Source: Methylomonas sp.
GTDB lineage: Bacteria > Pseudomonadota > Gammaproteobacteria > Methylococcales > Methylomonadaceae
Length of the DNA: 6,990 nucleotides
Direction: 5' to 3'
Assembly (NCBI GenBank): GCA_026990815.1
Contig: JALXCS010000116.1
Location: 1 to 6,990, forward strand
Positions 6,568-6,990 of this stretch are shown piece by piece (positions within the stretch are counted from its first letter, which is position 1; each line of letters opens with the position of its first letter). Under the pieces are notes generated by a model. That model searched no databases. It was not told the origin of the DNA and worked only from the letters and a program-made list of their open reading frames with translations. The position numbers and the translations under genes are program-made.

Positions 6568-6990
6568 CTATTCATGAATATTGACCAAAGTGCCGACATC
6601 TACTTGGGAAAACAAATCAATCACATCCTGGTTTTTCATACGAATACAACCATGCGATTCAGGTTTCCCGGTCATTAATTCATCTGGACAGCCGTGTATA
6701 TAAATGTAGCGCCAGGTAGAATCCACGTTGCCATAGCGGTTTTTACCCGGCTCCAAACCGCCCAGCCATAGAATTCGCGACAAAATCCAGTCCCGATCAG
6801 GAAATTTCTCGGCCAGGGTTCTGTCATAAATTTCGCCTGTTGGCCTTCTGCCGACAAACACAGAATTAATAGGTTGATTTGCGCCAATTTTAGCCCGGAT
6901 TTTATGCCAGCCAGTCGGCGTGCATTCACTGCCCATTTGCTCACCAGGGCCGTTCAATGCAGTTGAAACCGGATAAGAAATAATTGTGTT
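6568..6990 (-). CDS. L,D-transpeptidase, YkuD domain (partial, N-terminus beyond the window)
   Basis: Cell-envelope enzyme of the YkuD family, which forms 3-3 peptidoglycan crosslinks or attaches proteins to peptidoglycan using an active-site Cys. The visible 140 residues include the start of the domain (SYPVSTALNGPG, then TPTGWHKI) and the catalytic block YIYIHGCPDELMTGKPESHG followed by CIRM, with His99, His113 and Cys115 counted from the window edge. The domain ends at the stop with VDVGTLVNI, so nothing follows it. An in-frame TTG at 6955-6957 is not the start: the frame stays open to 6990 and the eleven residues before it (NTIISYPVSTA) belong to the domain. The start and any signal peptide lie outside. 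GAN and GRRPTGEIYD with a D-W-I-L segment show the insertion typical of small single-domain members. It is followed closely by truA. Confidence 0.93.
   Translation of the reverse strand, partial: NTIISYPVSTALNGPGEQMGSECTPTGWHKIRAKIGANQPINSVFVGRRPTGEIYDRTLAEKFPDRDWILSRILWLGGLEPGKNRYGNVDSTWRYIYIHGCPDELMTGKPESHGCIRMKNQDVIDLFSQVDVGTLVNIHE

Noticed and set aside
6675..6944. Minus-strand frame of 89 codons
   Set aside because: Alternative frame of the L,D-transpeptidase gene, whose catalytic motif is in the other frame.

Overview
The window looks like chromosomal DNA of a Gram-negative, probably gammaproteobacterial, organism. The reasons are an exported-protein signal peptide, a truA gene beside a YkuD-type L,D-transpeptidase gene, and a periplasm-facing FtsX-type ABC system. 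I cannot name the species.

Layout. (1) 14-373, minus: the N-terminal third of an exported serine-dependent glutaminase. It breaks off at the expected catalytic Ser and lacks the catalytic Lys, so it is probably a pseudogene. (2) 374-964: about 590 bases without a convincing gene. They hold a small MITE-like inverted repeat (759-832) and the left copy of a palindromic direct repeat (repeat A, 848-977). (3) 965/995-5387, plus: a tight three-gene operon with two 4-base ATGA overlaps. It encodes a LolD/YbbA-type ATPase, an 851-residue double-FtsX permease (YbbP-like) and an AttH/CrtC-type lipocalin-fold protein. The gene content resembles the AttEFGH-type ABC systems. (4) 5388-5757: convergent intergenic DNA with an AT-rich inverted repeat and the right copy of the direct repeat (repeat B, 5563-5707). 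(5) 5758-6561, minus: truA. (6) 6568-6990, minus: an L,D-transpeptidase running off the window, six bases upstream of truA and probably cotranscribed with it.

How the genes fit together: the ATPase and permease should form one inner-membrane machine that moves or extracts a lipophilic molecule, or transmits mechanical force to the periplasm. The AttH protein, anchored by its N-terminal hydrophobic segment, would be the periplasmic partner. The substrate is unknown.

The most notable structure is the repeat pair. Bases 871-977 and 5601-5707 match without gaps at 96 of 107 positions, lie in direct orientation exactly 4,730 bp apart, and bracket the whole ABC/AttH operon. Each copy folds into a long nested hairpin whose outer arms carry 7-mers of the integron attC type (RYYYAAC / GTTRRRY), exactly in copy B and imperfectly in copy A. 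The operon is visibly more AT-rich than truA in the rows I counted. A repeat-bounded mobile or acquired module is therefore a reasonable hypothesis, but it is not proven here.
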